From: CAVQEK01 sp964596645
GTDB lineage: Bacteria; Bacteroidota; Bacteroidia; Cytophagales; Cyclobacteriaceae
Length of the DNA stretch: 64,000 bases
Direction: 5' to 3'
NCBI GenBank assembly: GCA_964596645.1
Contig: CAZQVB010000016.1
Span: forward strand, 1 to 64,000
Positions 18,424-28,964 of the stretch are shown in pieces (the stretch's first letter is position 1; every line of letters begins with the position of its first letter). Made by a program: the position numbers and the translations under genes. Below the pieces are notes generated by a model. It did no database searches, was not told where the DNA came from, and saw only the letters and a list, made by a program, of their open reading frames with translations.

Positions 18424-19452
18424 ATGGATTACAAGCAGTACAATACCAATGATTTTTTGAAGGACGAGTTTTTCGTACAGTGGGTAAAATTGAAGAAGCC
18501 CGAGGCAAGCCATTTTTGGCAAACATGGCTGGCAGCCAATCCGCCCAACAAAGACCAGGCCCTTGCGGCCATGCAGATCATCAGGAGTGTGATGTATAAG
18601 CATAATCCTACCCCAACAGAACAGACTTATCGCGACGTACTAGAAGGCATCTACCAGCATGAAAGCAATAGATACGCATTGCTTGAAGCTCCCCGTCCGT
18701 GGTATTGGTCTACACTTAAAATAGCAGCATCTATTGCATTTCTGTTGATTTCTGGGCTCGTATTTTTTCTGTTATACCAACACAATTTGATCAAAGAAAC
18801 ACCGCAAAAAGTTGTAAAGTACACCAAGCAAAGCCCTTTAGGAGTGAAAACAACCTTTATGCTCAACGATGGCAGCAAAATAATGCTCAACTCGGGCAGC
18901 CGACTTACCTATGATAATAATTTCGGTGAAGGTGATCGCCGTGTGACGTTGGAAGGCGAGGCATTTTTTGAAGTAACCGAGGATAGTTTATCTCCCTTCA
19001 TTGTACAAACACCACATTTAAACGCCCGGGTACTGGGCACATCATTCAATGTATCGGCCTATGCTGATGAAAAAAAAGTACAAGTGGCGGTGTATACGGG
19101 CAAGGTCGCCGTATCACATCGGCTGGCGCCGATCGAGCACAACGTTTCAAAGAATCAGCTCATCACTTTTCAGAACAATGATTTTCATCCAAAGCTGGAA
19201 GTATTAGATTATAATACGGTGATTGGCTGGAAAGAAGGAATCATTGTGTTTAATGAAAGCACCTTTGAAGAGGTGAGTGCTAAACTCTCTCGCTGGTTCG
19301 ATGTGAAGTTTGTCATGAAGCAACCAAAGAGGATTAACGGCCGCTTCACAGGCGAATTTGATAACAAAACACTTGAGGATATTATGAGAGGCCTCAGCTT
19401 CGCTTCAGGTTTTCAATATGAAATTGATGGAAAGGAGGTGATTATTCGATAG
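18424..19452 (+). CDS. FecR-family anti-sigma factor, PUL 2
   Basis: A 342-residue membrane protein with a cytoplasmic N-terminal part (1-95), one membrane span at about 97-118, a periplasmic FecR domain (about 125-225, with VTLEGEAFFEVTED and VLGTSFNVSAYADE) and a C-terminal DUF4974-type domain ending EIDGKEVIIR. It should hold the sigma factor of 17680-18321 until the STN domain of the SusC at 19587 contacts the periplasmic part. ATG 18424 is a clear start. A strong terminator hairpin follows immediately. Confidence 0.93.
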   Translation: MDYKQYNTNDFLKDEFFVQWVKLKKPEASHFWQTWLAANPPNKDQALAAMQIIRSVMYKHNPTPTEQTYRDVLEGIYQHESNRYALLEAPRPWYWSTLKIAASIAFLLISGLVFFLLYQHNLIKETPQKVVKYTKQSPLGVKTTFMLNDGSKIMLNSGSRLTYDNNFGEGDRRVTLEGEAFFEVTEDSLSPFIVQTPHLNARVLGTSFNVSAYADEKKVQVAVYTGKVAVSHRLAPIEHNVSKNQLITFQNNDFHPKLEVLDYNTVIGWKEGIIVFNESTFEEVSAKLSRWFDVKFVMKQPKRINGRFTGEFDNKTLEDIMRGLSFASGFQYEIDGKEVIIR

Positions 19453-19468
19453 TACTCCAGACAAAATA

Positions 19469-19496
19469 AAAGAACCGGCAGGTTGGCCGGTTCTTT
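19469..19496. terminator. Intrinsic terminator between fecR and susC, PUL 2
   Basis: AAAGAACCGGC (19469-19479) pairs perfectly with GCCGGTTCTTT (19486-19496), an 11-bp stem with a 6-nt loop and A/T flanks, so it can act on both strands. It separates the sigma/anti-sigma pair from the SusC/SusD operon and implies a separate SusC promoter between 19497 and 19586. Confidence 0.85.
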
Positions 19497-19586
19497 AACA
19501 AAAGCAAATGCCGACGGTAAACAATGTCGAGGTTGTTTTGCCAGGCAATACTCTTGATTTGTTAAACTAATAATGTACCTAAAATT

Positions 19587-22500
19587 ATGAATAGTAAACT
19601 ACTAAGACAAATTCTCAGTATGTCTAAATACGTAATGTATGGCCTATGGGCTCAGATGATGTTTGCGGGGCTTCTTGTGGCCGCCGATGGCAATGCGCAG
19701 CAACGAAGCCTAAATGAAATTGAAGTATCGATCGATAAAAGCAAGTCAAATCTTGCCGATGTTCTTCAAGACATAGGGCAGCAGTCCGACTTTAAAATCG
19801 TATACAATGATCTTGCGATTGGTTCCGAGCGCGTAGTAAGGCTGAAAGTTCAAGCAGTTTCGCTTCAAGCGGTATTCGAACAACTATCCAAAGACTATAA
19901 CCTACATTTCAGGCGTGTCAATGACAACATATTTGTAGCAAGAAAACCGGTGAAGACTGAGGAAGCTCCTATGCAGGGCGTTACAGTTACCGGCAGGGTC
20001 ACTACCAGTGAAGATGGTGGAAGCCTTCCGGGGGTAAACGTAATTGTGCAAGGGACTGCACAGGGCACGGTTACGGATGCCAATGGTAACTACAGCCTTG
20101 AAGTTCCTTCCGCGGAGTCAGTCTTGGTCTACAGCTCGGTGGGATATATTTCTGAAGAAATTGCGGTCGGAAACCGCACCGTGATTGATTTGTCTCTGAC
20201 ACCTGACATCACCGCACTCGAAGAAATCGTTGTAGTAGGCTATGGCGCGGTTAAGAAGTCAGACCTTACCGGGGCTGTCTCCACTTTGACCGATGAGCAA
20301 TTTGATGACCAGCCAATATTTCGTTTGGATGAAGCCTTGCAGGGACGAACACCAGGCGTTCAGGTTGTTCGTACATCCGGAGCACCTGGTGGTTCCTCTC
20401 GTGTTCGTATCAGAGGGTCCAATTCCATTTCTGGTGGTAACTCTCCGCTTTATGTTATTGATGGATTTATCGGCGCCAGCATCAACGATATTAATCCAAA
20501 TGATGTGGAAAATATGCAGGTACTGAAAGATGCATCTGCCACAGCCATTTATGGTAGCCGGGGTGCCAACGGCGTAGTTTTAATAACCACCAAAAAAGGT
20601 AAGACTGGAAAGGCAAAAGTTTCCTTGGCTGCGGATTACTCCTTTAATGAAGTCATCAACAGAATGGAAATGCTCGATGCTAGAGGATTTGCTAATACAT
20701 ATAACGATTATATACTGGCTCAAAGCCCAACGGCCACGCCTTTCTATAGTGAAGCAGAAATTAATGCATTTGGATCAGGAACCGATTGGCAGGATCTGAT
20801 TTATAGAACGGGTGCAGAAAAAAATATACAATTGAGCGTTTCTGGTGGCTCTGAAAAAGTCGAATACTATATATCTGGTAATTATTTTGATGAAGAAGGT
20901 ATATTGATCAACACCGGCTTCAATAGATTCAATTTAACATCCAATGTAAATGTCAAATTAAGTAACAAAATGGACCTGGGTTTTAATTTCCTCGGCTCTA
21001 GAAGAAATCACCAAAATACATCAAACCACATAAGACATGTTGGACCTATTATGCAATCGGTGCTGTGGCCCGCTACCATTGAGCCGTATGACAGCGAAGG
21101 TAATTATACGCCTTCGGCTAATATTGCAACGCTAACTTTAAATCCTATAGCTTCTGCTGAATTACAAAATTATGATCGGATCAACACGCAAGGGTTAATT
21201 AATACTAATTATACCTATAGATTTATAAAGGGATTTGACTTTACAACGAGGTTTTTACTTCAATATAGGGAGAATAAAAACAGAGATTTTGAGGACGTAT
21301 ATTTAACCCAGAACAATCCCTTTGCTCGAAATGGATCAGTAGAGAATGTAACTTGGCAGAGCACTTCCATGTTGACCTATAACAACAACATAGGAGAAAT
21401 GCATAAAATCAATGCAACAGCAGCTTTTGAGCTATATTCATCCGAAAGTACTGGATTTAGTGCTATGGCTGGTAATCTGTTATTTCCCTTTCTGAATTAT
21501 TACAATTTGAGCCTGGCAGGCAGTGCCAATATAAGTTCATCATACAGTAAATTCACCATGGTGTCTTATATCGGTAGACTCAATTATTCTTTTGCTGACC
21601 GATATTTGTTGACTGCCACATTAAGATCTGACGGCTCATCCCGGCTGGTGGATAAGTTTGATTTATTTCCTTCAGTAGGTTTAGGGTGGATAGTCACTGA
21701 AGAATCGTTTATGCAAGGAATAGATGCATTAAGTAATCTTAAATTTCGTGCAAGTTATGGAATAGCGGGGAGTCAGGCCATAGCACCTTATTCGTCCTTG
21801 GCTCTGCTCCAACAATCGGCGAACAATACATTTTATTCATTTAATGGTTCAACAGATAATGCCGGTTACATAGTCGGTAATCCGGCAAATCCAAATCTGG
21901 CATGGGAAAAAACACGGCAATTTAATGTTGGTATCGATTTGGGTTTATTTCAAGATCGCTTACGAGCTTCCTTTGATTACTATAAGAAAAATACCTTCGA
22001 TTTATTGCTGAACAAGGCCTTGCCAATGTACGCGCCTGGTAGTACTATTACTGAAAATGTAGGTGAGGTAGAAAATGAAGGTTTCGAAATTTCTCTTGAT
22101 GTCACGCCAATTGAAAGTGATGACTTCAGTCTAAACTTCAACATCAATTATTCTTACAATGATAACGTAGTAATCGATATTGGAGACGAAGATCTCATAT
22201 TTCTGAATGAGCTGGTAGCATCCGAGCAAAACGCTTCTTATATATTAAAGGAAGGCGAGTCATTAGGCACGCTCTATGGGTACAATTACTTAGGGACCTG
22301 GAAACTCAATGAAGCCGAAGAAGCAGAACGATACGGCGAGGTACCTGGTGATTCCAGATATGAAGATGTAAACGATGACGGCAAATTAAATAGTTCGGAT
22401 TTACAGGTTATTGGTAATACGCTACCCCGCTCACACTGGGGATTAAACACTCGACTCGATTATAAGAATTTTTCTTTTAATATGTTCTGGCAAGCGACTA

Positions 22501-22934
22501 CCAATGTAGAAAAGGTAGCCTTTGATTATGGTTCGACACTTTTGCCTATCGCACATGGGTCGAGGGCGTCTACACATGTGGATATATTAGACCGCTGGTC
22601 ACCAAGCAATGATGGCAGCAACATCCCACATTTTAGTGATACAGATAAGTTCAGGCCGCAGTCAAACCAATTTCTGATGGATGCTTCTTATTTCCGTATG
22701 CGAAATATCAGCATTACCTACAGCTTGCCAAAATCGCTTTTGCGAGTAGCTCAGGCCGACGTAACGCTTAGCGGTCAGAATTTAATAACCCTTACAAACT
22801 TTAAGGGGATGGATCCGGAAACTGACTCATATACAGATGAAGAAGTGGATGCTTCGGATGCTTATCAAGGATTTTCCTGGGGAGCTTATCCAAACACCAA
22901 ATCAATCACATTAGGTTTGAATATTAACTTTTAA
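19587..22934 (+). CDS. SusC/RagA TonB-dependent transporter with STN domain, PUL 2
   Basis: A 1,115-residue outer-membrane receptor. Signal peptide ends near residue 38 (DGNAQ); STN domain about 55-115; CarboxypepD_reg-like domain about 131-210 (GTVTDANGNYSLEVPS); TonB box EEIVVVGYGA about 212-221; plug with LKDASATAIYGSRGANGVV; then a beta-barrel ending LGLNINF. The N-terminal 350 residues resemble the PUL 1 SusC, while the barrel differs in length and sequence, fitting a different ligand. From about 20,600 onward the DNA is visibly richer in A and T than PUL 1, which may reflect separate acquisition. It overlaps no gene and is followed after 11 bp by SusD. Confidence 0.96.
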   Translation: MNSKLLRQILSMSKYVMYGLWAQMMFAGLLVAADGNAQQRSLNEIEVSIDKSKSNLADVLQDIGQQSDFKIVYNDLAIGSERVVRLKVQAVSLQAVFEQLSKDYNLHFRRVNDNIFVARKPVKTEEAPMQGVTVTGRVTTSEDGGSLPGVNVIVQGTAQGTVTDANGNYSLEVPSAESVLVYSSVGYISEEIAVGNRTVIDLSLTPDITALEEIVVVGYGAVKKSDLTGAVSTLTDEQFDDQPIFRLDEALQGRTPGVQVVRTSGAPGGSSRVRIRGSNSISGGNSPLYVIDGFIGASINDINPNDVENMQVLKDASATAIYGSRGANGVVLITTKKGKTGKAKVSLAADYSFNEVINRMEMLDARGFANTYNDYILAQSPTATPFYSEAEINAFGSGTDWQDLIYRTGAEKNIQLSVSGGSEKVEYYISGNYFDEEGILINTGFNRFNLTSNVNVKLSNKMDLGFNFLGSRRNHQNTSNHIRHVGPIMQSVLWPATIEPYDSEGNYTPSANIATLTLNPIASAELQNYDRINTQGLINTNYTYRFIKGFDFTTRFLLQYRENKNRDFEDVYLTQNNPFARNGSVENVTWQSTSMLTYNNNIGEMHKINATAAFELYSSESTGFSAMAGNLLFPFLNYYNLSLAGSANISSSYSKFTMVSYIGRLNYSFADRYLLTATLRSDGSSRLVDKFDLFPSVGLGWIVTEESFMQGIDALSNLKFRASYGIAGSQAIAPYSSLALLQQSANNTFYSFNGSTDNAGYIVGNPANPNLAWEKTRQFNVGIDLGLFQDRLRASFDYYKKNTFDLLLNKALPMYAPGSTITENVGEVENEGFEISLDVTPIESDDFSLNFNINYSYNDNVVIDIGDEDLIFLNELVASEQNASYILKEGESLGTLYGYNYLGTWKLNEAEEAERYGEVPGDSRYEDVNDDGKLNSSDLQVIGNTLPRSHWGLNTRLDYKNFSFNMFWQATTNVEKVAFDYGSTLLPIAHGSRASTHVDILDRWSPSNDGSNIPHFSDTDKFRPQSNQFLMDASYFRMRNISITYSLPKSLLRVAQADVTLSGQNLITLTNFKGMDPETDSYTDEEVDASDAYQGFSWGAYPNTKSITLGLNINF

Positions 22935-22945
22935 ATCACAAGAAA

Positions 22946-24451
22946 ATGAAAATAATCACTAAGATTTTAATATTGATCTTGACGATCACAACTATAAGTT
23001 GCGAAGATTTCCTAGAAGAAGATCCAAAGGGCAGACTCGCTGGTACGGCACCTCTTGAAAATGTAGATGGTCTTAAAGCTGCATTGGCGGGTACGTATCG
23101 ACAATTATCGCGGCCTTGGTGGACTATTTTTGGTCAGCACGATCAGTGGTCAGTACTTTCAGGAAGTGATGACATTGGCTCAGATCCAAACGGTACTGGT
23201 GGTTTTGATATTTTCATACAAGATCCTGCTAGCGGCGCAATTGCTAAATGGTGGAGAGGACTTTATCTCACCATTCACAATGCTAATATGATTGTTGAAA
23301 ACTATAGTAACACTACCGGTTCAGTCCAGCAGGTGAATCAAATAGCTGCTGAAGCTTATTTTCTGCGAGCTACTAGCTATTTTTATTTGACACGGTTGTT
23401 CGGTGATGTGCCAATGATTTTATCTTCGAGCTATTCATCAGATCTGAACACCATAAATCCATCTTCTAAAGAGACAGTATATGCTCAAATAATTGCGGAT
23501 TTACAGCTTGCTGAGGGTATGATTATGGATCAACGCCCAGAGCCTGGCCGAGTAGGCAAGGCTGCTGTTAAAGGTATGTTAGCTGAAGTGTATTTGACAA
23601 TGGCTGGATGGCCATTGAATGACCAAAGCAAATTAGCGCTGTCTGCACAAAAAGCTGCAGAAGTCATTGCCAATAAAGAGCAATATGGTGTAGCATTGAT
23701 GCTGAATTTTAGAGATATATGGACGGAAGAAAATAAGTTCAATCAAGAGCAACTTTGGGCAATCCCGTTCAGTGGTACAGGCGTTACTACTTCGTTTAAT
23801 TGGGCCCAAGGCACTACAGTGCAGCCCGGGGAAGAAGGTGGTTGGAATGCGCTGATGTCTGAACCAAACTTTTATCTTAACTTTCCCGACGGCGTTAGAA
23901 AAGACGAAACATTCTACACGGAGTTTCAAATATATAATGCACAAGATAAAACCTATAGTACGATTTCGTATACGGATAGTCAAAGTAAACACCCCTACTT
24001 CAGGAAGTTCAGACATGGTGGAGTTAATGAAAATGACCCGGCTAATGACCATACTTTTCAGACCAGCATGTCAGTGCAGGTACTTCGCTTGGCACAAGTC
24101 TACTTAACTTATGCTGAGGCACAGGCAAGAAGTGCAGGTCCCAATACATCTGCCTCAGGATTGAATATGACTCCCATAGAAGCTGTAAACATTATTCGAG
24201 CACGTGCTGGCCTTTCAGATTTGCCTCAGGGTATTGACCAAAACACCTTTGTTCAGGCAGTACTTAACGAAAGAGCGTGGGAGTTTGCCGGTGAGTTTTT
24301 ACGATGGTTTGATTTGGTAAGAACAGAGAATGTTGAGCAAGCCAATATGAATCGATCTGCGGAACAAAATCAGTTGTTGATTACAATTAGTAAGGACAAT
24401 TATTTATTGCCACCTCCGGCGCAAGACGTTGCCATCAATGAAAATTTGTAA
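22946..24451 (+). CDS. SusD/RagB glycan-binding lipoprotein, PUL 2
   Basis: A 501-residue lipoprotein. The lipobox ends at Cys19 (TTISC), followed by EDFLEEDP, an acidic surface-export signal. The SusD features are helical repeats, the RATSYFYLTRLFGDVP segment around residues 137-152, and the C-terminal NERAWEFAGEFLRWFDLVR block. It is 11 bp behind SusC, so the two are translated together and form the SusCD pair of PUL 2. The A+T-rich composition continues from the SusC gene. A perfect 10-bp terminator stem follows its stop codon. Confidence 0.95.
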   Translation: MKIITKILILILTITTISCEDFLEEDPKGRLAGTAPLENVDGLKAALAGTYRQLSRPWWTIFGQHDQWSVLSGSDDIGSDPNGTGGFDIFIQDPASGAIAKWWRGLYLTIHNANMIVENYSNTTGSVQQVNQIAAEAYFLRATSYFYLTRLFGDVPMILSSSYSSDLNTINPSSKETVYAQIIADLQLAEGMIMDQRPEPGRVGKAAVKGMLAEVYLTMAGWPLNDQSKLALSAQKAAEVIANKEQYGVALMLNFRDIWTEENKFNQEQLWAIPFSGTGVTTSFNWAQGTTVQPGEEGGWNALMSEPNFYLNFPDGVRKDETFYTEFQIYNAQDKTYSTISYTDSQSKHPYFRKFRHGGVNENDPANDHTFQTSMSVQVLRLAQVYLTYAEAQARSAGPNTSASGLNMTPIEAVNIIRARAGLSDLPQGIDQNTFVQAVLNERAWEFAGEFLRWFDLVRTENVEQANMNRSAEQNQLLITISKDNYLLPPPAQDVAINENL

Positions 24452-24472
24452 TAGATAACTAGACGTAATGAG

Positions 24473-24502
24473 AGGCCAAAATTGAAAGCACGATTTTGGC
24501 CT
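24473..24502. terminator. Intrinsic terminator after susD, PUL 2
   Basis: AGGCCAAAAT (24473-24482) pairs perfectly with ATTTTGGCCT (24493-24502), a 10-bp stem with a 10-nt loop and an A/T-rich tail. The rest of the roughly 295-bp gap before the next sulfatase has no gene. TAGTTTTG at 24507-24514 matches the Bacteroidota -7 consensus TAnnTTTG, but no good -33 TTTG was found at the right distance. Confidence 0.85.
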
Positions 24503-24746
24503 ATTATAGTTTTGTCAAAGTGTTGATAGTTTTAAATTTAAAAAAGCTTCCCATAATGGCTCTGCGAAGAATAAAGATTAATGATTTTACATATATATCA
24601 AGCCAATATATTTTTAATACCACCATTGAAAACAAAAGCAAAAGCTAATACCGAAAATATTTTCATAGAGGCAGCAGGACGATAGAACTGGCAATGAAAA
24701 ACTGGCAAGAATTTTTTTCTGAATAAGTTGCTTCAAAAATTGAATT

Positions 24747-26324
24747 ATGAAAAACTGGAAAATCCCTATGAAGGTAGTTGTGTCGATGTGCTTTTATTGG
24801 ATGCTTGCCGGGCATGCCTGCATTCTTCAAGGTCAAGCTCAATCGGTCAGTCAAAAGACAAGGCCCAATGTATTATTCATCATTTGCGATGACCTAAACG
24901 ACTACTTGAGCAGCTATGGCACTGATCCCAACATAAAAACGCCGGCTATGGACAGGTTGGCCGCAGAAGGCATGGTATTTACCAATGCCCACAGCAATGG
25001 CGCCTGGTGTGCACCATCGCGAGTCAGTTTGATTAATGGTTTCTACCCGCATACCACCAACACTTACCGTGGGCAGACCATACGGCAGAGCCCTGTTTTC
25101 AAGGATGTTAAAAATATCTTTCAGCACTTTTCCGAGCATGGGTATAAAACATATGGAACAGGAAAGATTTTTCACAACGGACACGAAGAGGATGTATGGG
25201 AAGAATTTGGCATTGCCACTGATTATGGCCCCTGGCCTATAAAAGATGGTCATATTGTAATGCATCCCGATATGCCGGAGAAGTTTGAGCAAATGGCCAC
25301 CGTTGCACCTCAGTTCTTCTCGGCAGCTCCGATTTTGCCATCGTCCGATATAGATTGGTATTATTCCACCAATCCTGGGAGTATTGAACATGCGGAGCGC
25401 TTTACTTTACGAGAGGACCAGATGGACCTGCTCCCGGATGAAAAGAGTGCTGATTTTGCAGTCAAAGTCTTAGCTGAGACGCATTCTGAGCCATTTGTAC
25501 TCTCCGTTGGTTTTGTACGACCGCACACACCCTATTATGTACCGGAAAAATACTTCAACATGTTCCCACCGGAAAAGATCGTGCTTCCGGAAATTTTGAA
25601 TAATGATCTGGATGATGTATCCCAAGATTTGCAATTTCGGCCAGGTACTACTGCTTTTGGCCGACAGCTGAGCATAATTACAGATGGCTATGGTGGGGAA
25701 ATGGGCTGGCGAAAAATGATGCAGGCTTACCTGGCCAGTATAGCATTTGTCGATGATCAGGTCGGGAAAGTATTACAAGCGCTTGACAACAGTCCGTATC
25801 GCAACAATACCATTGTGGTGCTCACCAGCGACCATGGTTATCATACAGGTCAAAAAAACCGTTGGTTTAAACAAACCCTGTGGGAAAGAGGCACGCGGGT
25901 TCCGTTGCTGATCAGGGCCAACGGATATACACCCGGTACATGCCATAAGCCGGTATCGCTCATCGATGTTTACCCCACGCTCAATGATTTGGCTGGTTTG
26001 CCCATTCAGCCCAACGGACCACATGGTGCTCGCATTGAGGGCTTTAGTCTGGTGCCTTTGCTCAATGATCCCAACGGGGTATGGGATGGCCCTGATGTGG
26101 CCCTTACATCTACCACCATCGATACTTTTTGGGAAGAGAGTTTTTCCGTACGATCAGACAAACATCGATACATCCTCACCCATAGTGGAAAAGAGGAACT
26201 TTATGACCTTTCGGTAGATCCGCACGAATGGCACAACGTAGCTGAAAAAGTAGAATACCAGGCCATTAAAAATACACTTTATAGAAAGCTGCAAGCCATA
26301 GTAGTATTTAACAATCCTAAATAA
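24747..26324 (+). CDS. Sulfatase, iduronate-2-sulfatase-like
   Basis: A 525-residue type I sulfatase with signal peptide to about residue 32 (GQAQS). Formylglycine motif CAPSR with Cys88; N-terminal metal motif CDDLNDYLSSYG; second metal motif TSDHGYHTGQKNRW. It shares the block order of the sulfatases at 1311 and 37215 (YGTGKIFHNG, MQAYLASIAFVDDQVGKV, DPHEWHN) but is more distant from them than they are from each other. It opens the enzyme part of PUL 2 behind the SusD terminator, and the GH2 gene follows after 16 bp. It probably removes a 2-O-type sulfate from a uronic acid or similar sugar (inference from subfamily). Confidence 0.9.
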   Translation: MKNWKIPMKVVVSMCFYWMLAGHACILQGQAQSVSQKTRPNVLFIICDDLNDYLSSYGTDPNIKTPAMDRLAAEGMVFTNAHSNGAWCAPSRVSLINGFYPHTTNTYRGQTIRQSPVFKDVKNIFQHFSEHGYKTYGTGKIFHNGHEEDVWEEFGIATDYGPWPIKDGHIVMHPDMPEKFEQMATVAPQFFSAAPILPSSDIDWYYSTNPGSIEHAERFTLREDQMDLLPDEKSADFAVKVLAETHSEPFVLSVGFVRPHTPYYVPEKYFNMFPPEKIVLPEILNNDLDDVSQDLQFRPGTTAFGRQLSIITDGYGGEMGWRKMMQAYLASIAFVDDQVGKVLQALDNSPYRNNTIVVLTSDHGYHTGQKNRWFKQTLWERGTRVPLLIRANGYTPGTCHKPVSLIDVYPTLNDLAGLPIQPNGPHGARIEGFSLVPLLNDPNGVWDGPDVALTSTTIDTFWEESFSVRSDKHRYILTHSGKEELYDLSVDPHEWHNVAEKVEYQAIKNTLYRKLQAIVVFNNPK

Positions 26325-26340
26325 GCATAAGCACATCAGT

Positions 26341-28944
26341 ATGAAACCTTCAATAAGGCAGAGCATTATCTATTGCATTTTTTTGTTTTTATGTTCGGTA
26401 GTTTTTCATGCTAAAGGGCAAAATACAGAAAGCCTGAACGGAACCTGGAAGCTCACCTGGGCCAACATCCATCACGGCCCTCCCTCTATCGATGCATTTA
26501 TCAGGTCTTCCCCGCTCAAAGACGAAAAAAGGTATATCGACGCCGAAGTCCCCATGGAAATTCACCGTGTTTTCCAAAACAAGGGACTTATTGAAGATCC
26601 TAACATTGGTGTGAATACATGGAAGGCCAACTGGGTGGAAGACCAGTACTGGCAGTATTTTCGTCAGTTCGACTTCGAAAAAACCTCAGAAGAACAACGT
26701 GTGTGGCTGGTATTTGACAAGCTGGACCTTGTCAGTACCATTATACTCAACGGAGTGCAGGTAGGCGAACACAAAAATGTGCACATACCCTGCCGCATAG
26801 ATGTAACAGACGCTATAAAAGCAGGCACCAATGATTTGATGGTAGGCATCGAGTCCGGCTATTTCTACACCCGCGATCTGGACGGTGAAGGTTATAGGGA
26901 GGTTTACCTTGATGACAAGAAGCGCCAATGGCTGCGAAAAGCCCAATATGAAGTGGGTTGGGATTGGAACCCGCAGATGATCAACGTGGGCATCACTGGC
27001 GATGTGCACCTGGAATGGTCTGAGGAGGGGTATGTAGAACAAACAAAAATAAATACCTCCTTAGACGATGCATTGGAAAATGCTGCCATCAGCCTGACGA
27101 GCTATGTCAATGCCACGGCTGTGAATGCCGGAAAAGTTCGTATTGAGCTTAAGGTTCAGGAAACAGGCCAGGTTTTTACCGAAGACTTTGAGGTGCATGA
27201 GGGGCTTCAGGCATATGAACTTGACTTCACGCTCCACAACCCAACCCTTTGGTGGCCGCGGGGCTATGGCGACCCTTTTTTGTATCATTTTGATGTCAAT
27301 ACATTTGTTGACGAACAACTCATCGACACCCGAACAGTCCGCACCGGCATCAGGAAGATTGAGTTGGATCAATCCGCGCACCCCCAGGAAGGACAGTACT
27401 TTATTATAAAAATTAATAACAAACCCATTTTCTGTAAAGGCAGTAACTGGGTGCCGCCAGACATGGTGCATTCGGCAGTTTCTGATGAGAAGATCAGCAA
27501 GCTGTTTGATCTTGCACTTGACGCTAATTTTAACATGCTTCGCATTTGGGGTGGGGGAGTATATGCGCCGGAGCTGCTGATGTCGCTATGTGACGAAAAT
27601 GGCGTGCTGGTATGGCACGACTTCATGTTCGCCTGCATGCGCTATCCATCCGACAGCCCAGAATTTGTGGAAGAGGTAAGAAAGGAAGTGGCTTGGATCG
27701 TGCGTGAATATTCCAACCACCCTTCCCAAGTACTTTGGTGTGGCAACAATGAGCTGGAAATGTTCATGTGGGACTGGAAGTGGCAAAAATCAGGAAAGCC
27801 ATTTGTTGACCATGGATTGTATCACATTGCCATTCCACGGGTAGTGCTTGGGGAAAAAGTAGATGCGGTATATTGGCCCAGTTCTCCCTATTCGCCCGAT
27901 TTTAAAGCGCCCAACGATCCTACCCTGGGCGACCAGCACCCCTGGGGCGTTCCCTTCGGTGGCGATTCCTCTTATATCTATGCCTATAGAAATTACGTCG
28001 ACCGCTTTCCCAATGAAGGGGGATATCTGGGGGCTACTTCTCCTGCTACACTCCGACAATTTTTGCCCGATGATCAGGAACACATCCGCTCTTTGAGTTG
28101 GGAGCATCACGACAATCACGTAAATTTTTGGTACCACGACGAGGGGCTGACCTATAAAACCATCAAATACTGGTTGGGAAAGGATTACAAAAACATGTCG
28201 CTCGATGACTACGCCTACAGCAGTGCGCTGATGCAGGCCGAGGCGCTTACCGAGTATATTACCAATTATCGCAGGAGGATGTTCAGCAGCTCTGCGGCCA
28301 TCTTCTGGATGTTTTCCGACTCCTGGCCGGTAACCCATGGCTGGACAATTGTAGATTATTACCTGAGAAAAAAACTGGCTTATCATCCGGTGAGGAGGGC
28401 ATTTGACCCCATAACAGTGGTGGTGGCTTTGGAAAATGACTCCGTGAAGGTGTTCGGTGTGAATGAAAGTCAGGAGCCCTGGAAGGGCAAAATTCGATAT
28501 GGGTTGTTCAATACCGGTGGCGGGTTACCGCTAGACAGCAGCCAGGAAGCGATCTTGCCCGAGAATCAGTCGATATTGATAGCAAGCTATCCTGCGTCGG
28601 CATGGACGAAGCTGGGAGAAACAACACATGGCGCATTTGCTGTATTGACAAATCTCGAAGGCAGGCCGGTGGCCCAACACCGGATATTTACTGAGCGCTT
28701 CAAAGACATGGTTTTTCATCACCCCAACATCCGGATGCAAAAGCAAGGAGATTATTGGGCAATGAGCTCTGATGCTTTTGCATGGGGTGTGACTCTGGAT
28801 ATGGATGGTGAAAGTGATGTGAGTGATAATTGCTTTGATATAATACCAGGTATTCCTTACCTGATACCGATGGAAGATCAACGCAAGCAGCCGAAAATAG
28901 AATTTACTGGAAACCAGATCATGTTAAGAGCTGATAAATATTGA
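26341..28944 (+). CDS. GH2 beta-mannosidase-like glycoside hydrolase
   Basis: An 867-residue secreted enzyme, signal peptide to about residue 29 (HAKGQ). Domain order is jelly-roll sugar-binding domain, Ig-like domain, then TIM barrel, as in GH2 beta-mannosidases (KANWVEDQYWQYFRQFDF, YEVGWDWNPQM). The acid/base is in WCGNNELEMF (E471). The nucleophile block that is usually SEFG reads RFPNEGGYLG, with E559 as the candidate, so the motif has drifted. It should remove non-reducing beta-linked mannose, glucuronate or galactose from oligosaccharides. The stop codon TGA at 28942 lies just before the next gene, so the two are coupled. The substrate sugar is not decided by sequence. Confidence 0.88.
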   Translation: MKPSIRQSIIYCIFLFLCSVVFHAKGQNTESLNGTWKLTWANIHHGPPSIDAFIRSSPLKDEKRYIDAEVPMEIHRVFQNKGLIEDPNIGVNTWKANWVEDQYWQYFRQFDFEKTSEEQRVWLVFDKLDLVSTIILNGVQVGEHKNVHIPCRIDVTDAIKAGTNDLMVGIESGYFYTRDLDGEGYREVYLDDKKRQWLRKAQYEVGWDWNPQMINVGITGDVHLEWSEEGYVEQTKINTSLDDALENAAISLTSYVNATAVNAGKVRIELKVQETGQVFTEDFEVHEGLQAYELDFTLHNPTLWWPRGYGDPFLYHFDVNTFVDEQLIDTRTVRTGIRKIELDQSAHPQEGQYFIIKINNKPIFCKGSNWVPPDMVHSAVSDEKISKLFDLALDANFNMLRIWGGGVYAPELLMSLCDENGVLVWHDFMFACMRYPSDSPEFVEEVRKEVAWIVREYSNHPSQVLWCGNNELEMFMWDWKWQKSGKPFVDHGLYHIAIPRVVLGEKVDAVYWPSSPYSPDFKAPNDPTLGDQHPWGVPFGGDSSYIYAYRNYVDRFPNEGGYLGATSPATLRQFLPDDQEHIRSLSWEHHDNHVNFWYHDEGLTYKTIKYWLGKDYKNMSLDDYAYSSALMQAEALTEYITNYRRRMFSSSAAIFWMFSDSWPVTHGWTIVDYYLRKKLAYHPVRRAFDPITVVVALENDSVKVFGVNESQEPWKGKIRYGLFNTGGGLPLDSSQEAILPENQSILIASYPASAWTKLGETTHGAFAVLTNLEGRPVAQHRIFTERFKDMVFHHPNIRMQKQGDYWAMSSDAFAWGVTLDMDGESDVSDNCFDIIPGIPYLIPMEDQRKQPKIEFTGNQIMLRADKY

Positions 28945-28964
28945 AGATGGTAAATGAAAAAAAA

